DNA of 40,890 nt from a virus, in the IMG/VR virus record IMGVR_UViG_3300011116_000528, positions 1 to 40,890 of that record; one strand, written 5' to 3'. A program made the position numbers and the translations under genes. Under the pieces are notes generated by a model. That model saw only the letters and a program-made list of their open reading frames with translations. It was not told where the DNA came from and did not search any database. Below, in pieces: positions 12,842 through 22,485 of the stretch (positions are counted from its first letter, which is position 1; every line of letters begins with the position of its first letter).

Positions 12842-15273
12842 TAAAATTATTTATAAATAATCAAGAGGTCGATTTAAACCAAAAGGATGTCAATGTCACC
12901 ATTGATTATTCCATTGAAAACATTGAGCTTGGTAACATATCAGGAGCGCACTCGAAAAGGAATGTAACATTACCAGGCACAAAGACAAACATTGATATTT
13001 TTGAAAACATTGAAACGCCAAATGTCATTGTAACCAATGCTTACAAATTACTTCCCGCAAGACTTGAGGCAAATGGCGTGCCAATTCTCACAGGGAAAGC
13101 AAGGTTGGATTCAGGCGAATTGAACGCGATGAACCACGGATTCAAAGCGAATAATTACAAGGTTGCATTGATTGGAAACAATGCGGATTGGTTCGCAGAC
13201 GTTGGTAACATTTTAGTCAGGTCACTTGGTTGGCAGGACATAACCGTTTCCACAGCAACGGTAAAAACCAATTATAATCCATTGACTTCGGAACATTGTT
13301 TCATCTTGATGAAATGGAAAGCATGGGAGAATGAAACGTACATCGTTGACAATGAGTTGACGCCTGCCATTTTCATTTGGCAAATATTGGAAAAGGCGTT
13401 TCAAAATAAAGGATACCAATTAAACAGCATTTTTAAAACCGATCCTTTCAGCCGTTTGATTATTCCAATGGGGCTTAACTTGGATGCTGATTATATAAAA
13501 GACTTTGTAAACCTTAGGGCTTCCAATCCTTCGCCTTCGTCCTTCGTTTATTCCTCAGGTGATTACGGAACGATTGACATTGCATTTACAAACGAAACAA
13601 CATCACCCAACTTTGACACAGGGGGCAATTATTCAGGCGGCGTTTATACCGTGCCGATAAATGCGTTATACGAGTTAATCGCTGAGTTAAACGTTACCTT
13701 AACGGCTTCCATCGGTGACTTAAACCAATTTGCAGAACTAATTCTTTTCTTTGAAGTCAACGGAAACAATGTTTCAACGTACGATTTGACCAATGAAACA
13801 TCATTGAATGATTCTATTGCGCTTGAATTCCTGGGGGACTTGGTGGCAGGGGACACGGTTAAAATGCGGCTGAGATACGAGAACGTCACATTTAACTTAG
13901 TTATCGGTGGTTCGTTTTCTGTGGTAGCACAAAAGGAAGGATTAGAGCAAGGCGAAACCGTAAATTTGGAATACATAATACCTAATAGTTGGTATGTAAA
14001 GGATATTATAGCTGACTTAACAACTATTTTTAATTTAGCATGGGAGACCGACGTACTAAGCAAACAAGTGTACGCATACCCAAAGGACAATTACACGGTA
14101 AGGTATCGAGCCAATGCCAGCGGCGCGATTACCCTTACAACTTTTGAAGGCTTTTTTAAGGATACGAATAAGTACGACTTAAATACCCGTGACATTGATG
14201 GAAGCGAATTGACGATTCTTGATAATTACAAATCAAGTCAAGTACTGGCGTATGCCACGGATGATGATACCACGAACAAAGAGGAAGCAAGGCGCGGGGT
14301 TAACATTTATTCAGGCGGTTACAACTTTCCAGAGGATCGTTTTCCAAATGGCATTGAATTTCTTTATACAAAGTTCTTCGCCAAAGCTATTCATATAAAC
14401 GACGTGGCGATTACCACGGGTGGAATATATGGGGCGCAGATGCCCCTTGTTTTCGGTGACGATTATAACACGGTACCAGATGCAGAACCCAATTATAACT
14501 TGGCACCTCGTTTGCTTTATTACGCAGGCAGGCGCAGCGGCTTAGACGGATACGTTCGTTTATATGATGAAGCAAGTTCAGCGGCTTCGGCTTTTGATTT
14601 TCCAGCGGCGTTCATGGTAAATTACAATGACCCGAGCGGCGGTGATTTTAACCTTAGCTTTTCCGATGAAGTCACGAATTATTCAAATGTGATGCAAGGC
14701 GTTTTTAAAACTTTTCATCTTCAAACATACAAACGCATTGAACTTGGGAAGCAATATACCACCTTTGTTAAATGGGAAAATAAGGACATAACGCAACTGT
14801 CATTCAGGCGCAAGGGAATGATAGGAAGTTCTAATTTTATTATTCAGGAATTGGAATACAATCCCAAAAGTAATAGCCCAGCAAGAACCGTAATTTTATA
14901 CGATGAAAAGCCAAATGTAAATGATTTAAGCAAAGTATCAAATACGATTACTTTGGCAGGCGCACCGCCGCAAGGTGGCACGGTAACAGGATCGGGCAGT
15001 GGATTGGTTGGGGCGAATGGAGCGACGGTAAACATTCAGTTATCTTATACGCCGTTCCTTAACTCAATGACCAACGTACTTATATTACCCGTTAACTCAG
15101 GGATAACGCAGGTATCAAACACGAATGCAAATGTACTTGTTTTCCAGAACGGGCAAAAGTTGATACCAACGATTCAATATATTATTGGCGGCTCAACCAT
15201 AGGAATAAACATTGATACCCATTACGATGGGGCAAATTATGAAGTTATTGTAAACGGCGTAACAAAGGGATAA
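12838..15273 (+). CDS. Baseplate/tail hub-like structural protein, 811 residues
   Basis: The protein begins MIKLFINNQEVDLNQKDVNV, a start typical of large tail hub or baseplate proteins in Bacteroidota phages, and has the SKRNVTLPGT segment near 41. It is rich in beta strands with no coiled coil. The last 120 residues form a Gly-rich spacer (GAPPQGGTVTGSGSG) and a small C-terminal beta domain, possibly a receptor-binding or hub extension. It precedes the tape measure gene directly (TAATG overlap), a reversal of the usual order where the hub follows the tape measure. Confidence 0.55.
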   Translation: MIKLFINNQEVDLNQKDVNVTIDYSIENIELGNISGAHSKRNVTLPGTKTNIDIFENIETPNVIVTNAYKLLPARLEANGVPILTGKARLDSGELNAMNHGFKANNYKVALIGNNADWFADVGNILVRSLGWQDITVSTATVKTNYNPLTSEHCFILMKWKAWENETYIVDNELTPAIFIWQILEKAFQNKGYQLNSIFKTDPFSRLIIPMGLNLDADYIKDFVNLRASNPSPSSFVYSSGDYGTIDIAFTNETTSPNFDTGGNYSGGVYTVPINALYELIAELNVTLTASIGDLNQFAELILFFEVNGNNVSTYDLTNETSLNDSIALEFLGDLVAGDTVKMRLRYENVTFNLVIGGSFSVVAQKEGLEQGETVNLEYIIPNSWYVKDIIADLTTIFNLAWETDVLSKQVYAYPKDNYTVRYRANASGAITLTTFEGFFKDTNKYDLNTRDIDGSELTILDNYKSSQVLAYATDDDTTNKEEARRGVNIYSGGYNFPEDRFPNGIEFLYTKFFAKAIHINDVAITTGGIYGAQMPLVFGDDYNTVPDAEPNYNLAPRLLYYAGRRSGLDGYVRLYDEASSAASAFDFPAAFMVNYNDPSGGDFNLSFSDEVTNYSNVMQGVFKTFHLQTYKRIELGKQYTTFVKWENKDITQLSFRRKGMIGSSNFIIQELEYNPKSNSPARTVILYDEKPNVNDLSKVSNTITLAGAPPQGGTVTGSGSGLVGANGATVNIQLSYTPFLNSMTNVLILPVNSGITQVSNTNANVLVFQNGQKLIPTIQYIIGGSTIGINIDTHYDGANYEVIVNGVTKG

Positions 15274-18206
15274 TGTCAAAAGTAATAGGTTTTCAAATAG
15301 TAATAGACGGCTTAGGCAAAACGGTTGAAACGGCAACGGAGTTGAAAAGAGCCATTGCCGACGTAAACGCGGAAATCAAGAAAACAACCGACGTTCAAGA
15401 AATCAAGAAACTTGAAGCGAAGTTAGTTGATTTGAAGGCGGCGCAAATGGAGGTTAACAAAGTTGTTAAAGAGCAAATCAAAAGCCGCAACGAAGAAATA
15501 ACCGCAACCGACAAAGCCAACGGGGCGTATCGAAAGTTAAGCAAAGAGTTAAACGACCAGCGAAACCGATACAAAGATTTGGCGGCGGCTGAGCAAGAAT
15601 CAAGTCAGGAGGCAAAAGATTTATTGGTAAGTATAAATAATCTTGATAAAAAGCTAAAAGGCATTGATGCCACGGTTGGGCAATTTCAAAGAAACGTCGG
15701 TGGTTACACGGAGGCATTGGGGCAATTCTTCCCGAAACTGGGGGGTACATTAGGACAAGTGACGGGTACAATAGGAGGCTTGTCTCAGGGAATAAATGGA
15801 TTAACTCAAACAACAGGAGCGTTTAACAAATCGCTCGGAGCTATTGGAATAGCATTAACTCTTTTTAGTGGCATATCTGAAATATTTCAAAGTATAAATG
15901 AATCGGTTGCTGAAACAAAAGAGTTATCTAATCAGGTTGCAGGATTTACGGGGGCAACAGGAAACGTATTGACTGACTTTGTAAGCAAGTCAAAAGCAAT
16001 ATCAACCACATATAAAAAAGATGTAAATGAAATAACCGTCGCAGCCAACACGGCAAGCAAAGCATTAGGCATTGGTTTCAATGAGGCATTGGATGCCATT
16101 GAGGCGGGATTTAGAAAGGGCGCAGATAGTAATGGGGAGTTCTTAGATAATTTAAAAGAATATCCAGCGCAATTTGCAGCAGCTGGATTAAGCATTAAAG
16201 ATTATTTAGCCATTTCAATCGAGGCGGCAAATCAAGGTATTTACTCAGATAAGGGCTTAGACGTTGTTAAGGAATTTGGATTAAGAATTAGAGAACAAAC
16301 AAAAACTTCCAAAGACGCATTGATAGGTGCATTTGGCGAAGAATTTACAGGAGAGTTATTTGAAAATTTAAACAATGGTTCAATAACAACCGCCGAGGCT
16401 TTGTCCTTAGTAAGCGGAAAAATGGGAGACACTGAGGTTGCAGGCGATAAATTACAGACGGTTATTGCAGATGTTTTTGGCGCGGCTGGTGAAGATGCTG
16501 GATTGGCTTATATTCTTTCGTTGGAAAAGATTTTAAAAAATACCGACGATGTAACAAAGTCAACAAATCAATATCAAACACAACAGGAAATTCTTTATCA
16601 AACAAACTTAGACTTGGAAGCAAGTCAATCAGAATTAAATGAATCATTCACAAAGTTTGGAGGAGAATTTACAATTATATCCTCTAAAGCAAAGATATTT
16701 TTTAACAACTTATTAGGCGGTTTACTTGATTTTGCAAATGAGTTTCCTGCAACCTTAAAAGCAATGGGGGCAGGGTTAACAACCTTTTTTACTACGGGAA
16801 GCATAAGCGGTGCATTGAAAGCGAATCGAGATGTATTTAGAGCCGAAAAACAAAAGATAGATAAGGAGGATAAGTTAGCCATTGAGAAAGCCGAAAAGGA
16901 TCGGATTGCACTTGAAAAGCAGAACGCCGAAGAACAAAAGAAAAGATTAAAAGCTCAAAATAAAGAGTTAAGCACCACGGCAAATAAAGGAGGCAGGGAC
17001 GCGGCAAAAGAATATGCAGCTGGCTCCCTTGCAGCCCTTGAAGATGAACGAAGCAAATTGCAAGCCGCGTTTTCCAACGCCGTGGTTGGCTCGGGGACAC
17101 AGAAAGAATTGGCGGTAAAGTTGAATGCAATTAATAATCAAATCAAGTCAGCGGTTGAACAACAGAATCAAATCTTAGCAGATGCCTCACGTGGAAACTT
17201 GCTTAAAAATCTTCAGGATGCCCAGCAACTTGCGACGCTTCCGTTGACGGTTGAACCTTTGAAAAGTATTAAGGCTTCGGATTTGGCAAAGAAAGAAAAG
17301 GATGATTTGAAAAAGGTTCAAGATGAAATAATTAAAAACTCAGCCGACGCAGCGAAAAAACAAAAAGAAATAAATGACCAGCAATTAAAAGACAAACAAG
17401 AAAATACTCAAAAATTAATTGAATCGGTCAGTAATTCAATTCTTTCTGTTACTGATATTATCGCAACCTTCCAACAAGCAAGAGCCGAAAAGGAAGCTGA
17501 GGCGATTAACGAGCAAATAACTAACACGGAAAACAATATAACAGAACTGGAGGCAAAGGCTGAAAAAGCAAGTGGATTAAGAAAGAAAAGAATTGAAAGA
17601 GACATCGCAAATCAAAAATTATTACTTGAACAACAACAAAAGGAAGCCGAAGCGATAAGAATCAAAGCGGCAAAGGAAGAAAAACGCATTGCCATTATTC
17701 AAGCAATCATTCAGGGTGCTTTAGCTTTTCAAAGGGCTTTGGCACAAGGTAGCTTCTTACTTGCCATTCCAACGGGTATTGCAGCCGCCGCACAAATTGC
17801 AACCATTGCAGCCCAACCGCTTGCTGAGGGTGGCGTGGTCACAGGGCAACGGGTGAATCAAAAGCAAAACATACCAACGCGGTCAAATGGCGACAATGTA
17901 CTTGCGTATGTTAAACGTGGTGAGGTGGTATTGAATCAACGCCAGCAAAGTTTATTAGGTGGTTCTCCCACATTCAGGAAACTTGGTATCAAAGGATTTG
18001 CTGAGGGTGGCATGGTTCCACCGATAAGTCCGCCGATACAAGGCTTGGGTTTACAAAATAACATGAACGAATTTTTGCAAGTCATGGAGGCGAAGACAGA
18101 TGCGATAAACAACAGGATAGACAGACTGCAGGCATACGTTGTGAGCGAGGACATTGCGCGCGATCTTGCCGAGGGAAATAAGTTAAAAATAAACGCCACT
18201 TTATAA
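15273..18206 (+). CDS. Tail tape measure protein
   Basis: The 977-residue protein has long charged coiled-coil regions (about 20-130, 535-570, 690-800), hydrophobic stretches around 180-215 and 810-850 (including LLAIPTGIAAAAQIATIAA), and a Gly-rich C-terminus with RGEVVLNQRQQSLLGG, typical of tape measure proteins. It sets tail length and may form a channel in the membrane. At about 0.15 nm per residue the length predicts a tail near 145 nm, which is inference. It is the longest protein of the tail module after the fibre. Confidence 0.88.
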   Translation: MSKVIGFQIVIDGLGKTVETATELKRAIADVNAEIKKTTDVQEIKKLEAKLVDLKAAQMEVNKVVKEQIKSRNEEITATDKANGAYRKLSKELNDQRNRYKDLAAAEQESSQEAKDLLVSINNLDKKLKGIDATVGQFQRNVGGYTEALGQFFPKLGGTLGQVTGTIGGLSQGINGLTQTTGAFNKSLGAIGIALTLFSGISEIFQSINESVAETKELSNQVAGFTGATGNVLTDFVSKSKAISTTYKKDVNEITVAANTASKALGIGFNEALDAIEAGFRKGADSNGEFLDNLKEYPAQFAAAGLSIKDYLAISIEAANQGIYSDKGLDVVKEFGLRIREQTKTSKDALIGAFGEEFTGELFENLNNGSITTAEALSLVSGKMGDTEVAGDKLQTVIADVFGAAGEDAGLAYILSLEKILKNTDDVTKSTNQYQTQQEILYQTNLDLEASQSELNESFTKFGGEFTIISSKAKIFFNNLLGGLLDFANEFPATLKAMGAGLTTFFTTGSISGALKANRDVFRAEKQKIDKEDKLAIEKAEKDRIALEKQNAEEQKKRLKAQNKELSTTANKGGRDAAKEYAAGSLAALEDERSKLQAAFSNAVVGSGTQKELAVKLNAINNQIKSAVEQQNQILADASRGNLLKNLQDAQQLATLPLTVEPLKSIKASDLAKKEKDDLKKVQDEIIKNSADAAKKQKEINDQQLKDKQENTQKLIESVSNSILSVTDIIATFQQARAEKEAEAINEQITNTENNITELEAKAEKASGLRKKRIERDIANQKLLLEQQQKEAEAIRIKAAKEEKRIAIIQAIIQGALAFQRALAQGSFLLAIPTGIAAAAQIATIAAQPLAEGGVVTGQRVNQKQNIPTRSNGDNVLAYVKRGEVVLNQRQQSLLGGSPTFRKLGIKGFAEGGMVPPISPPIQGLGLQNNMNEFLQVMEAKTDAINNRIDRLQAYVVSEDIARDLAEGNKLKINATL

Positions 18207-18470
18207 ATGTGTAATTGCATGAAGATAGGAAACATTTGGGGAGAGCTTGGTTCACGCATTCCCGAGGAATACAAAGCGCAAGTTATCGCCACGGTCAATA
18301 GAACTTACAGGGTTTTAAGCATTGACCCAGCGGACATGGATTATTTGTTCAATGTTTATAATAATTTTGTTAATCATTACGAGCCTGAGAGGCGAAATTG
18401 TCCCGCGTGTCGGACAAAAGTAGTCGGTAAAATGAGGCAAATCGTACAATATTGGAATGAAAATGGATGA
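18207..18470 (+). CDS. Small Cys-motif protein, 87 residues
   Basis: The protein has Cys2, Cys4 near the start and a CPAC pair in RNCPACRTK around 64-70, so it could bind a metal or form a zinc-stabilised fold. The middle (STVNRTYRVL-like helix and YLFNVYNNFVNHYEP) is helical. It starts directly after the tape measure stop and overlaps the next gene by 14 bases. No family is recognised; position suggests a head or tail assembly factor. Confidence 0.55.
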   Translation: MCNCMKIGNIWGELGSRIPEEYKAQVIATVNRTYRVLSIDPADMDYLFNVYNNFVNHYEPERRNCPACRTKVVGKMRQIVQYWNENG

Positions 18471-18813
18471 CTTTGAAATGATTAACGAAGATTTATTACA
18501 GGATTTTACGCATGAAATACTGAATAAATACAGTGCGTTTTGCCAAAAGGAAGGTATTGTTCCCAGCTTTTTTCATCTTATTTCCTTCCTCGTTAAAACC
18601 GACGTGGTAAAGGAAAAGACGGTGGCGAAATATATGGTCATGCAGCTTTACCCAAATAGCCTTTATTCAAATGATTCAAAGATGGATGCTATGATGGAAA
18701 TAAGCATACGCACGGGTATTTCTAAGAAGCACGTTTATAACATGGTTCAGCACCCTGAGCGGTTTGGTTTTCAAATCAAGCAAAAAAGAAAAGATAAAAA
18801 GAAGACCGAGTAA
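18457..18813 (+). CDS. Helix-turn-helix-like protein, 118 residues
   Basis: The C-terminal half holds a helix-turn-helix-like segment (AMMEISIRTGISKKHVYNMV) followed by a basic tail ending KRKDKKKTE. The N-terminal half is helical. It resembles a small sequence-specific DNA-binding protein, perhaps a late regulator, or a nucleic-acid-binding assembly factor. An alternative ATG two codons later (18463) is equally possible. It precedes the head gene cluster by 26 AT-rich bases. Confidence 0.5.
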   Translation: MKMDDFEMINEDLLQDFTHEILNKYSAFCQKEGIVPSFFHLISFLVKTDVVKEKTVAKYMVMQLYPNSLYSNDSKMDAMMEISIRTGISKKHVYNMVQHPERFGFQIKQKRKDKKKTE

Positions 18814-18839
18814 TTTTGTAAATAAATTATTTTTATTTT

Positions 18840-20222
18840 ATGACATACGCGGATTATCCAGATGCAGCAAAGAACAACGCACGACGCGCACTTGACCATA
18901 AGGAAAAGAATGGTTCGGATTGCGGCACGCTTGTTGGTTGGCAAAGGGCAAATCAAATCGCAAATGGTGAAGGCTTATCGGAAGAAACGGTTCAACGCAC
19001 CTACTCCTTTTTAAGTCGCGCGGAAACGTATGACCAGGGCAAATATTTTGATGAAGATGGTTCAGAGATTTGCGGCTCAGTAATGTACGACGCATGGGGT
19101 GGCAGTGCCATGAGAGTTTGGGCGGAGGCAAAGTACAAGGCGATACAAAAGGACAAAGCAAAAAACATGGCAAAAGTAAGTATAGATATTTTAGGGGAAA
19201 TTTCGGAATCGGTTAATTCTTACAACTCGGTAAGGGCAAAGATTAACCAGGCGAACGGGCAGCCAATTAATTTAACGATATCCTCAGGCGGTGGCTCAGT
19301 CACCGAAGGAATGGGTATTGCTGACTTAGTTGCTAACTATCCCGAAGAAACCACGGCAACAGGAATCGGCTTGGTAGCAAGCATTGCAACGGTTGTACTG
19401 TTGGCAGCGGATAATGTTAAGATGACTGAAAATGCTTTCATGATGATCCACCGACCTTGGAGTTATACGATGGGTAACGCCGACGAACTCGAGGCAACGG
19501 CTGAATTATTAGACAAGATGGAGGCAAAGTTACTTGACATTTACACGGCTTCGGTTATTAAACGCAGGGGATACCAAAACAACCTAAAAGAAATTATTAC
19601 CAATATGATGGCAGCTGAAACATGGCTGACCGCTCAGGAGGCACTTGAATTTGGCTTCATTGATGAAATTGTTAAAGTTGGCGAAAAAAACATAGATATG
19701 TTACCGTTGCAAAATAGCCTAAACAAGTTCTTGAATGTTCCAGCCGCATTATTAAACAATACAAAAAAAGAAGATGAAATGGGTAGTTCTATTTTAGAAA
19801 AAATCAAAAGCCTTCTTAATAGCATAGATGAAACTCCCACCGTGGAAAATGTTATTGAGGAGCAAAAAGTAGTTGAGGATGTGCCAAAAAACGATGAAGT
19901 TGAAATGGCTATTACTTTACTAAAAGATTTAGGTTACTTTGTTTTATCTCCCGATGAAATGGATGCTATTCATTCAAAGCAAAAACAGGAGATGGAATCA
20001 ATGTACAAAAAGACCGAAGAACAAAAGAACTCAATTACTGAAATTGAATCGGTTTTGGAAACATTGGGAAATGAATTAGTCGCACTTAGGGCGCAAGTTA
20101 AAAAAGGCGTTGGACTTCCTTCGGGCGGCTCAGCAAATGAAAAGGTTCAGGAAACAAAAGCGAAATCGAGTTACTTTGATTCTTTCGCTTCATTAGTTCA
20201 AACTAAAATCTCACAAAGATAA
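18840..20222 (+). CDS. Prohead protease (ClpP-type) with N-terminal extension and scaffold-like tail
   Basis: The 460-residue protein has three parts. Residues 1-105 match a domain found near phage protease genes (ARRALDHKEKNG, GWQRANQIANG, LSEETVQRTYSFLSR, YDAWGGSAMRVWAE). Residues about 112-285 are a ClpP/S14-like protease with SSGGGSVTEG (148-157), catalytic Ser181 in GLVASIATV and His204 in MMIHRPW. Residues 314-460 are helical and acidic, like a scaffold. The protease would mature the capsid and remove scaffold. An in-frame ATG (MGSSILEKI, 19779) could give a separate scaffold protein, as in lambda C/Nu3. The stop overlaps the next start by one base. Confidence 0.85.
   Translation: MTYADYPDAAKNNARRALDHKEKNGSDCGTLVGWQRANQIANGEGLSEETVQRTYSFLSRAETYDQGKYFDEDGSEICGSVMYDAWGGSAMRVWAEAKYKAIQKDKAKNMAKVSIDILGEISESVNSYNSVRAKINQANGQPINLTISSGGGSVTEGMGIADLVANYPEETTATGIGLVASIATVVLLAADNVKMTENAFMMIHRPWSYTMGNADELEATAELLDKMEAKLLDIYTASVIKRRGYQNNLKEIITNMMAAETWLTAQEALEFGFIDEIVKVGEKNIDMLPLQNSLNKFLNVPAALLNNTKKEDEMGSSILEKIKSLLNSIDETPTVENVIEEQKVVEDVPKNDEVEMAITLLKDLGYFVLSPDEMDAIHSKQKQEMESMYKKTEEQKNSITEIESVLETLGNELVALRAQVKKGVGLPSGGSANEKVQETKAKSSYFDSFASLVQTKISQR
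19779..20222 (+). CDS. Possible internal-start scaffold protein (nested in protease gene)
   Basis: The ATG at 19779 lies in frame at residue 314 of the protease gene, exactly between the protease and the coiled-coil part, after an A-rich stretch (acaaaaaaagaagatgaa) of the kind preceding Bacteroidota starts. Translation would give 147 residues of acidic, helical scaffold. Nested scaffold genes are known in lambda-like phages, but whether this start is used here is inferred. Confidence 0.4.
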   Translation: MGSSILEKIKSLLNSIDETPTVENVIEEQKVVEDVPKNDEVEMAITLLKDLGYFVLSPDEMDAIHSKQKQEMESMYKKTEEQKNSITEIESVLETLGNELVALRAQVKKGVGLPSGGSANEKVQETKAKSSYFDSFASLVQTKISQR

Positions 20223-20686
20223 TGGCAACAGCAAACGTTAATGGTTTTCTCGATTCAAACACATATATCGGGCAAAACAATTTAAACCGCACCAACCCCT
20301 ATGCAAATGCAGGTGGAATCAACGCGGAAAAATTATATGGAATTGATACCTTCACGGATCGCATTCCAGTTTCCTTCACTTATGGCACTTCCTCAGCTGG
20401 AAAGCGTTTGAACTTTGCGCCGCTTACAGGCGTAACAAGCGCAAGTGATTTTTACAAGGTTACCGTTATGGACGAATCAGGAAAGGAGGCATACGCCAAC
20501 TGGCAGTCCTCAGCACCAACGGCAATTTTACAAATTAATACTTCAGCGTTAAATCCTGGTAATGATTGGAAAGTATTATTTGCAGTGGCAACAACCGCAG
20601 GCGCAAAGACAGAGTTTTCATTTGGTATTGAGGATTCATTTGTTTTAACAAATACGTCTGCAACCATTTCATATCCAAACCTTTAA
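20222..20686 (+). CDS. Probable head-associated or decoration protein, 154 residues
   Basis: The protein is Thr/Ser/Asn/Ala-rich with few charges and a beta-strand profile, and begins MATANVNGFLDSNTY. Position between the protease/scaffold and the capsid gene is where decoration proteins are found in many siphophages, so this role is suggested. No signature proves it. It is followed by 12 AT-rich bases and the capsid gene. Confidence 0.5.
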   Translation: MATANVNGFLDSNTYIGQNNLNRTNPYANAGGINAEKLYGIDTFTDRIPVSFTYGTSSAGKRLNFAPLTGVTSASDFYKVTVMDESGKEAYANWQSSAPTAILQINTSALNPGNDWKVLFAVATTAGAKTEFSFGIEDSFVLTNTSATISYPNL

Positions 20687-20698
20687 AATTAAAAACAA

Positions 20699-21682
20699 AT
20701 GGCATTAGTTGAAATAAGCCAATTAGACGTGTCCTTCAGAGGCACGGAGGCAAATAACATTTTTTTAGAACCAGTATTCTTTGACGATGACCTTCGCGGA
20801 CAATTCCGTGTACTTGGAAACGTTGCTAATAAAAAGAAAATGGTTTTTGTACAACAGTTGGAAAACATTGTAAGAAAATACTCTGGATGCGGATTTAATC
20901 CAATTGGTTCTGTTGATATTTACCAGCGCACCATTGACGTTGAAAAAATGAAGGTTGATTTGGAAATGTGTTGGGATGAATTTGAGGATACCGTTTTTGA
21001 AGAGTTGTTAAAAACAGGTACAAGGCTTCCAGATGTTTCAGGAACATTGATTGAAAATATTTTATTGACCCGTACACAACAGGCGATAAGAAATGACATT
21101 ACCCGTCTTTCTTACTTCGGTGACCAATCTTCAAACAATCCTAACTTTGATTCATTAGACGGTTTTTGGACTGTTTACTATCCTCAGTTAGTTGCACAAG
21201 ATTTGGTTCCACGTTGCAACACTGGTTCAGGTTCTGACCTTGGGGCGGGTGACGGCTTCGCAATCCTTCGCGCGGTGTATGACCAAGCTCCTTTGCAGTT
21301 GAAAGGTTTACCTGCGAATCAAAAGGTATTCAATGTAACGCAAAGCGTTTATTCTCAGCTTCGTGAGGACATTGAAAACGGCGGTGGCGGTGACTACGGT
21401 TTACTTCAGTTAATTAACGGCGTTGAACAATTCACCTTCCGTGGCGTAACCGTGATTCCTCAATTCCGTTGGGACGACATTGCAACGTCACTTGGAACAA
21501 CCAAGCCTCATTACGTTGAATATACCACGCCACAAAACAAGGTACTTGCAACAGACGTGTTAAGCCCTGAAACGGCTTTGGAACTTTGGTATGACCAGAA
21601 AGACGAAAAGGTGTATATTAAAGCGCGCTTTAAAATGGGCGTAAATTATATTCACCCATCATTAATCAGCTTAGGCTACTAA
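20699..21682 (+). CDS. Major capsid protein
   Basis: The 327-residue protein begins MALVEISQLDVSFRG and contains a spine-helix-like segment, a conserved-looking central part around FWTVYYPQLVAQ, and a C-terminal YVEYTTPQNKVLATD/ELWYDQKDEKVYIKA block of the kind seen at the end of HK97-fold capsid proteins in Bacteroidota phages. It is preceded by a protease/scaffold gene and a small virion protein gene, and by an A-rich leader (ttaaaaacaaatg) suiting high expression. Cleavage by the neighbouring protease is expected but no site is evident. Confidence 0.75.
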   Translation: MALVEISQLDVSFRGTEANNIFLEPVFFDDDLRGQFRVLGNVANKKKMVFVQQLENIVRKYSGCGFNPIGSVDIYQRTIDVEKMKVDLEMCWDEFEDTVFEELLKTGTRLPDVSGTLIENILLTRTQQAIRNDITRLSYFGDQSSNNPNFDSLDGFWTVYYPQLVAQDLVPRCNTGSGSDLGAGDGFAILRAVYDQAPLQLKGLPANQKVFNVTQSVYSQLREDIENGGGGDYGLLQLINGVEQFTFRGVTVIPQFRWDDIATSLGTTKPHYVEYTTPQNKVLATDVLSPETALELWYDQKDEKVYIKARFKMGVNYIHPSLISLGY

Positions 21683-21692
21683 TCAATAACGA

Positions 21693-22241
21693 ATGAGCGC
21701 AATAACAGGCGGTTGGCTTAATCAATGTACGGATGGCACTTGCGCAGGAGGTATTGGCAAATTTTATGTTGCCAATGCTAATCAGGTGACAAGCATAACC
21801 AACAACGCATCAGGAGCAACCACGGCAATAACAATGACTTCCACGGCTGCCGTGTTTTACGAGATTGAATTCAGGGATAATTCAGGCGCGTTCACGGAAA
21901 CGGTTACGCAAGACCCTGATACCTTGTCAGTAGCCATTGAGCAAAGTTTAACAGGTGTAATCAACTGCCGTGACCAGGAATTACGCAACCTTATTCAAGA
22001 CATGGCAAATCAAGCGTGCGGTTTGGTTTGTGTGCACGTTGAAAATACGGGTAACTATTGGATTTGGGGCGTTGAACCAGTTGGCGGTAAGAAAAGGGTT
22101 GCAAGGTTAACAAGTGCGGAGGGTTTATCAGGTGCATTGTTTACCGATTCGAATCAAGAAACGCTTACCATTACCTGCAGAACCACGGAGAAAGCAAGAT
22201 TTATTGTTAACGGCGCAACAGTGATGAACGCCTTAGATTAA
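21693..22241 (+). CDS. Putative tail tube protein, 182 residues
   Basis: The protein has the size and beta-rich profile of a tail tube subunit: early Cys-rich segment (LNQCTDGTCAGGIGK), FYEIEFRDNSGAFTETV, a helix (DQELRNLIQDMANQA) and strands YWIWGVEPVGG and ETLTITCRTTEKA. Tube proteins commonly combine such a helix with two sheets. Its position next to the capsid gene and ten bases after it means tail and head genes are mixed here. A head-joining role remains possible. Confidence 0.45.
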   Translation: MSAITGGWLNQCTDGTCAGGIGKFYVANANQVTSITNNASGATTAITMTSTAAVFYEIEFRDNSGAFTETVTQDPDTLSVAIEQSLTGVINCRDQELRNLIQDMANQACGLVCVHVENTGNYWIWGVEPVGGKKRVARLTSAEGLSGALFTDSNQETLTITCRTTEKARFIVNGATVMNALD

Positions 22242-22248
22242 TAAAAGT

Positions 22249-22485
22249 ATGATAGTTAGAGAAAAAAGCAAACAAATGCTTTACGTGGGGGCTGACCTTT
22301 CGGGCAAAGCTGGCATTATTCGAAAAACTATCGGCGAACTTTCACAAAACGAATTGAGGGCTTGGTATCAATCAAGCCCTCAGGACGTTGGGCAACACGT
22401 CATTTATACCCCTGAGAAAAAAAGCTATGAGCCAACAATTAAAGAAAATACAGGCAGTCCCGAATCGGAACAATCGAGTAAGTAA
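22249..22485 (+). CDS. Unknown small protein before the portal gene, 78 residues
   Basis: The protein begins MIVREKSKQMLYVGADL, has a helical middle (IGELSQNELRAWYQ) and a hydrophilic tail (SPESEQSSK). It overlaps the portal gene by 59 bases, an unusually long overlap that suggests coupling. No domain is recognised. Confidence 0.5.
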   Translation: MIVREKSKQMLYVGADLSGKAGIIRKTIGELSQNELRAWYQSSPQDVGQHVIYTPEKKSYEPTIKENTGSPESEQSSK

